DNA from: MWBF01 sp040772005
GTDB lineage: Bacteria > Chloroflexota > Anaerolineae > CG2-30-64-16
NCBI GenBank assembly: GCA_040772005.1
Contig: JAXGYZ010000013.1
Coordinates: forward strand, 62,001 to 126,000
Direction of reading: 5' to 3'
DNA length: 64,000 nt
The notes under the pieces were generated by a model. It had not been told where the DNA came from. It saw only the letters and a program-made list of their open reading frames with translations, and made no database searches. Each line of letters opens with the position of its first letter. Within the stretch, counting starts at the first letter, position 1. Below, one piece after another: positions 61,660 to 64,000 of the stretch. The position numbers and the translations under genes were made by a program.

Positions 61660-62247
61660 GTGGAACCATTCATCCCCTTTACCAGCCGGGTTGTGCTGCT
61701 GCCCGCGGAGAACGTGGACACCGACCAGATTATCCCGGCGCGCTTCCTCAAGACGACGGACAAGGCCGGCCTGGGCGCTAACCTGTTCGCGGATTGGCGT
61801 TACGATGCTGACGGCCGGCCGCGGCCCGACTTCATCCTGAACCGGCCCCAGAGCCGGGGCGCAGCGCTGCTGCTGGCCGGCGATAATTTCGGCTGCGGCA
61901 GCTCGCGTGAGCACGCGCCCTGGGCGCTGCTGGGTTACGGCTTCCGCGCAGTTATCAGCACTTCGTTTGCTGACATCTTCCGCAATAACTCGCTCAAGAA
62001 CGGCTTGCTGCCCATCGTGGTGGACGCCGCGACGCACGCGCGGCTGTTCGCGCTCGCTGCCGCGCAGCCGGATGGCGAGTACCGCGTGGACCTGGCCGCG
62101 CAGACGGTCACGCTGCCCGACGGGACCGCCTTCGACTTTCAGATCGACCCGTTCGCGCGCACCTGCCTGCTGCAGGGCGTCGACGAGCTGGGTTACCTGT
62201 TGGGCCATGTGCCCGCGATCGAGCAGTATGAGGCTGCGCGATCGTAA
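61660..62247 (+). CDS. leuD: 3-isopropylmalate dehydratase small subunit
   Basis: A 195-residue swivel domain. NVDTDQIIPARFL and NFGCGSSREHAPWALLGYG are typical. I favour GTG at 61660 (GAGG 6 bp upstream, usual N-terminus EPF); an in-frame GTG at 61648 overlaps the leuC stop. Confidence 0.93.
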   Translation: MEPFIPFTSRVVLLPAENVDTDQIIPARFLKTTDKAGLGANLFADWRYDADGRPRPDFILNRPQSRGAALLLAGDNFGCGSSREHAPWALLGYGFRAVISTSFADIFRNNSLKNGLLPIVVDAATHARLFALAAAQPDGEYRVDLAAQTVTLPDGTAFDFQIDPFARTCLLQGVDELGYLLGHVPAIEQYEAARS

Positions 62248-62277
62248 ACTCGCTTCACGGATGGGGGTTGCTCGCTG

Positions 62278-63867
62278 ATGCTCGATCGTATCTACATCTA
62301 CGATACCACGCTCCGCGACGGCGCGCAGGCTGAAGGTATCTCATTCTCCCTCGAGGACAAGGTCAAGATCGCTCAGCGGCTGGACGATATCGGCATCCCC
62401 TTCATCGAGGGCGGCTGGCCCGGCTCGAACGCGAAGGATGCCGATTTCTTCCGGCGGATGCAGGCGATCCCGCTGCGGCAGGCGCAGATTGCGGCGTTCG
62501 GCTCGACGCGGCGTGCAGGCCTGACATGCGAGGCAGATCCACAGGTCGCCATGTTGCTGGACGCAGCTACGCCAGTTGTGACCCTCGTCGGCAAGAGCTC
62601 GGACCTGCACGTCACGCACGTCCTCGAGACGACGCTGGACGAGAACCTGGCGATGATCGGTGACACGGTGGCCTATCTTCAGGGGTATGGCCGCCGTGTC
62701 TTCTATGACGCCGAGCACTACTTCGACGGGTTCAAGGCGAACCGGGAGTACGCGCTGGCCTGTGTCCGCGCAGCCCAGGCTGCCGGGGCGGAGTATATCG
62801 TCCTGTGCGACACGAACGGCGGCGCGCTGCCCTGGGAGGTCGAGGAAGTCACCGCGGAGACGCGGCGTCACCTTCACGAGGCGGCGGCGGCGCAGGGGAT
62901 TCCGCTCGCTGCGCTCGGCATCCACACGCACAACGACGGCGGGGTCGCGGTCGCCAACGCGCTGGCCGGGGTGCGCGGGGGCGCGACGCAGGTGCAGGGT
63001 ACAGTCAACGGTATCGGTGAGCGGGTGGGCAACTGCGACCTGTGCGCGACCATCGCCAATCTTCAGCTCAAACTGGACTATCGCTGCCTGGCAGATGATG
63101 AACTGCGACGACTGACGGAACTCTCGCGTTTCGTCGCGGAGACGGCCAACGTGAGCCACGACACCCACCAGCCTTATGTTGGGGCGAGTGCGTTTGCGCA
63201 CAAGGGCGGCATCCACGTCGCGGCCGTGATGAAGGTGGAACAGAGCTATCAGCACATCGACCCGGCGCTCGTGGGCAACGAGAAGCGCGTGCTGGTGAGC
63301 GAGCTGTCGGGCCGGGGCAACCTCCTCTACAAGGCGCAGGAATTCGGGATGGACGCCAGCAAGGAGGAGGTGAAGCAGGTTCTTGCGCAGGTCAAGGAAC
63401 TGGAGAGCCGCGGCTTCTACTTCGAAGGCGCGGAGGCGTCGGTGATGCTGATGCTTCACCGGCTGCGGCCCACCTATCGCCCGCCCTTCGAGTTGATCGA
63501 CTTCATGGTCGTCGTGGAGCACCGCCAGGGCCGCGGCCTGTTGGCGGAGGCGAGCGTCAAGGTCAGGGTAGGTAGTGAGGTCATGCACACCGCGGCGGAG
63601 GGCAACGGCCCGGTCAACGCGCTGGACCGGGCCTTGCGCAAGGCGCTGTTGCCCCACTACCCGCATCTGGCCGATGTCCAACTGGCCGACTACAAGGTGC
63701 GCATCCTGGACAGCAACGCGGCCACCGGCGCGACCACCCGCGTCATCATCGACACCCGCAACACCCATTCCAGTTGGAGCACGGTCGGCAGCTCGACGAA
63801 TATCATCGACTCCTCCTGGCAGGCCCTGGCCGACAGCATGGAGTACGCACTGCTGACGGATACGTAA
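62278..63867 (+). CDS. cimA: Citramalate synthase
   Basis: A 529-residue HMGL-type synthase. IYIYDTTLRDGAQAEGISFS is the CimA variant of the LeuA motif; GIHTHNDGGVAVANALAG and GERVGNCDL follow; a C-terminal regulatory domain is present. It makes citramalate from pyruvate and acetyl-CoA, a threonine-independent route to 2-oxobutyrate and isoleucine. LeuC/LeuD commonly serve this route as well. Start ATG 62278 has a G-rich stretch upstream. Confidence 0.94.
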   Translation: MLDRIYIYDTTLRDGAQAEGISFSLEDKVKIAQRLDDIGIPFIEGGWPGSNAKDADFFRRMQAIPLRQAQIAAFGSTRRAGLTCEADPQVAMLLDAATPVVTLVGKSSDLHVTHVLETTLDENLAMIGDTVAYLQGYGRRVFYDAEHYFDGFKANREYALACVRAAQAAGAEYIVLCDTNGGALPWEVEEVTAETRRHLHEAAAAQGIPLAALGIHTHNDGGVAVANALAGVRGGATQVQGTVNGIGERVGNCDLCATIANLQLKLDYRCLADDELRRLTELSRFVAETANVSHDTHQPYVGASAFAHKGGIHVAAVMKVEQSYQHIDPALVGNEKRVLVSELSGRGNLLYKAQEFGMDASKEEVKQVLAQVKELESRGFYFEGAEASVMLMLHRLRPTYRPPFELIDFMVVVEHRQGRGLLAEASVKVRVGSEVMHTAAEGNGPVNALDRALRKALLPHYPHLADVQLADYKVRILDSNAATGATTRVIIDTRNTHSSWSTVGSSTNIIDSSWQALADSMEYALLTDT

Positions 63868-63907
63868 AACCTGTCACCGCGAAGACACGAAGAACGCGAA
63901 GCTCAGG

Positions 63908-63975
63908 AGAAACCCGTTTTCTCAGGCGAAGGCGTTGCGTTCCGCAACGATAGTTTCGCACGAAAACGGGTTTCT
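63908..63975. repeat. Family R1 hairpin, copy 3
   Basis: AGAAACCCGTTTTC (63908-63921) and complement (63962-63975), identical arms to the first copy; inner CGTTGCG/CGCAACG stem. It follows cimA. Confidence 0.85.
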
Positions 63976-63987
63976 GAAAGGATCGTT

Positions 63988-64000
63988 ATGCACGCACGAA
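63988..64000 (+). CDS. Possible start of next gene
   Basis: ATG-CAC-GCA-CGA-A at the window edge, AAGGAT 4 bp upstream. Only four codons are visible; identity unknown. leuB is missing from the operon so far, but nothing here supports that identity. Confidence 0.3.

Noticed and set aside
63988..64000. leuB at the right edge
   Set aside because: Only four codons are visible and they do not show the usual LeuB N-terminus.
1..64000. tRNA, rRNA or replication origin
   Set aside because: I found no cloverleaf with a recognisable T-loop, no rRNA sequence and no DnaA-box cluster by eye; a covariance search could still find a small RNA.

Overview
The window is 64 kb of high-GC bacterial DNA, densely coded and without rRNA or tRNA genes. 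I think it comes from a Chloroflexota (Anaerolineae/Caldilineae-like) genome. The reasons are lipoproteins with long Thr/Pro stalks, CUT1 sugar transport genes of the LplABC type, several two-component and SH3b proteins of the kind common there, a small DUF5679 zinc ribbon, and many intergenic palindromic repeats. This is inference; no phylogenetic marker gene is present.

Layout. 1-7.1 kb (+): the end of an ANT(6)-like nucleotidyltransferase, two Cys-type sulfatases flanking a GH42 beta-galactosidase, and a URO-D-family methyltransferase-like protein. 7.2-15 kb: a hybrid histidine kinase, then a sugar ABC transporter (binding protein and two permeases, no ATPase), all on minus, with a divergent three-domain response regulator. 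15-19 kb: ppk with a co-directional multi-domain protein (EAD-like, macro-like, deoxyribosyltransferase-like), then a DUF1905/YdeI-like gene. 19-23.4 kb: a LysM protein, a zinc ribbon, and a MazF-type toxin-antitoxin pair overlapping a large nucleoside-phosphorylase-like gene. 23.4-34.5 kb: PhyH dioxygenase, adenosine deaminase, a third sulfatase, GH2 mannosidase, GNAT, Gfo/Idh/MocA, SMP-30 and an alpha/beta-hydrolase lipoprotein. 34.7-40.7 kb (-): a sulfatase-maturating radical SAM enzyme, then a probable sulfur operon (HTH-PocR regulator, metallophosphoesterase, SQR-like, DUF1641, TusE/DsrC, DsrE). 41-47.7 kb (+): three SH3b lipoproteins and a GT39-like membrane glycosyltransferase. 47.8-54.1 kb: rlmN, a DUF6883/DUF4926 pair, PRTase, RibD-like reductase, DUF4038 glycosidase, aldo/keto reductase and deoC. 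54.4-63.9 kb (+): the branched-chain amino acid operon ilvB-ilvN-ilvC-leuA-leuC-leuD-cimA.

How the genes work together. Three sulfatases all carry the C-x-P-x-R motif that an anaerobic sulfatase maturase converts to formylglycine, and such an enzyme is encoded at 34.7 kb. Together with GH42, GH2, DUF4038, transporter and dehydrogenase genes they suggest scavenging of sulfated or plant/algal glycans. The last 10 kb is biosynthetic: acetolactate synthase, reductoisomerase, the leucine branch, and citramalate synthase giving a pyruvate route to isoleucine.

Most striking signals. (1) A complete, previously unlabelled attenuator precedes ilvB: promoter, 27-codon leader peptide rich in Leu/Val/Ile, a 15-bp antiterminator whose 5' strand is the end of the leader ORF, and a 9-10 bp terminator with T6. 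(2) At least three unrelated intergenic repeat families begin exactly at, and often supply, the stop codon of the adjacent gene. (3) A 170-bp palindromic element occurs twice, inverted, 12 kb apart, with one mismatch over about 138 bp. (4) Repeat-like inserts interrupt glycosyltransferase and rlmN reading frames without breaking them. (5) The ppk-linked EAD-like protein and the toxin-antitoxin/phosphorylase operon are candidate conflict or stress systems.
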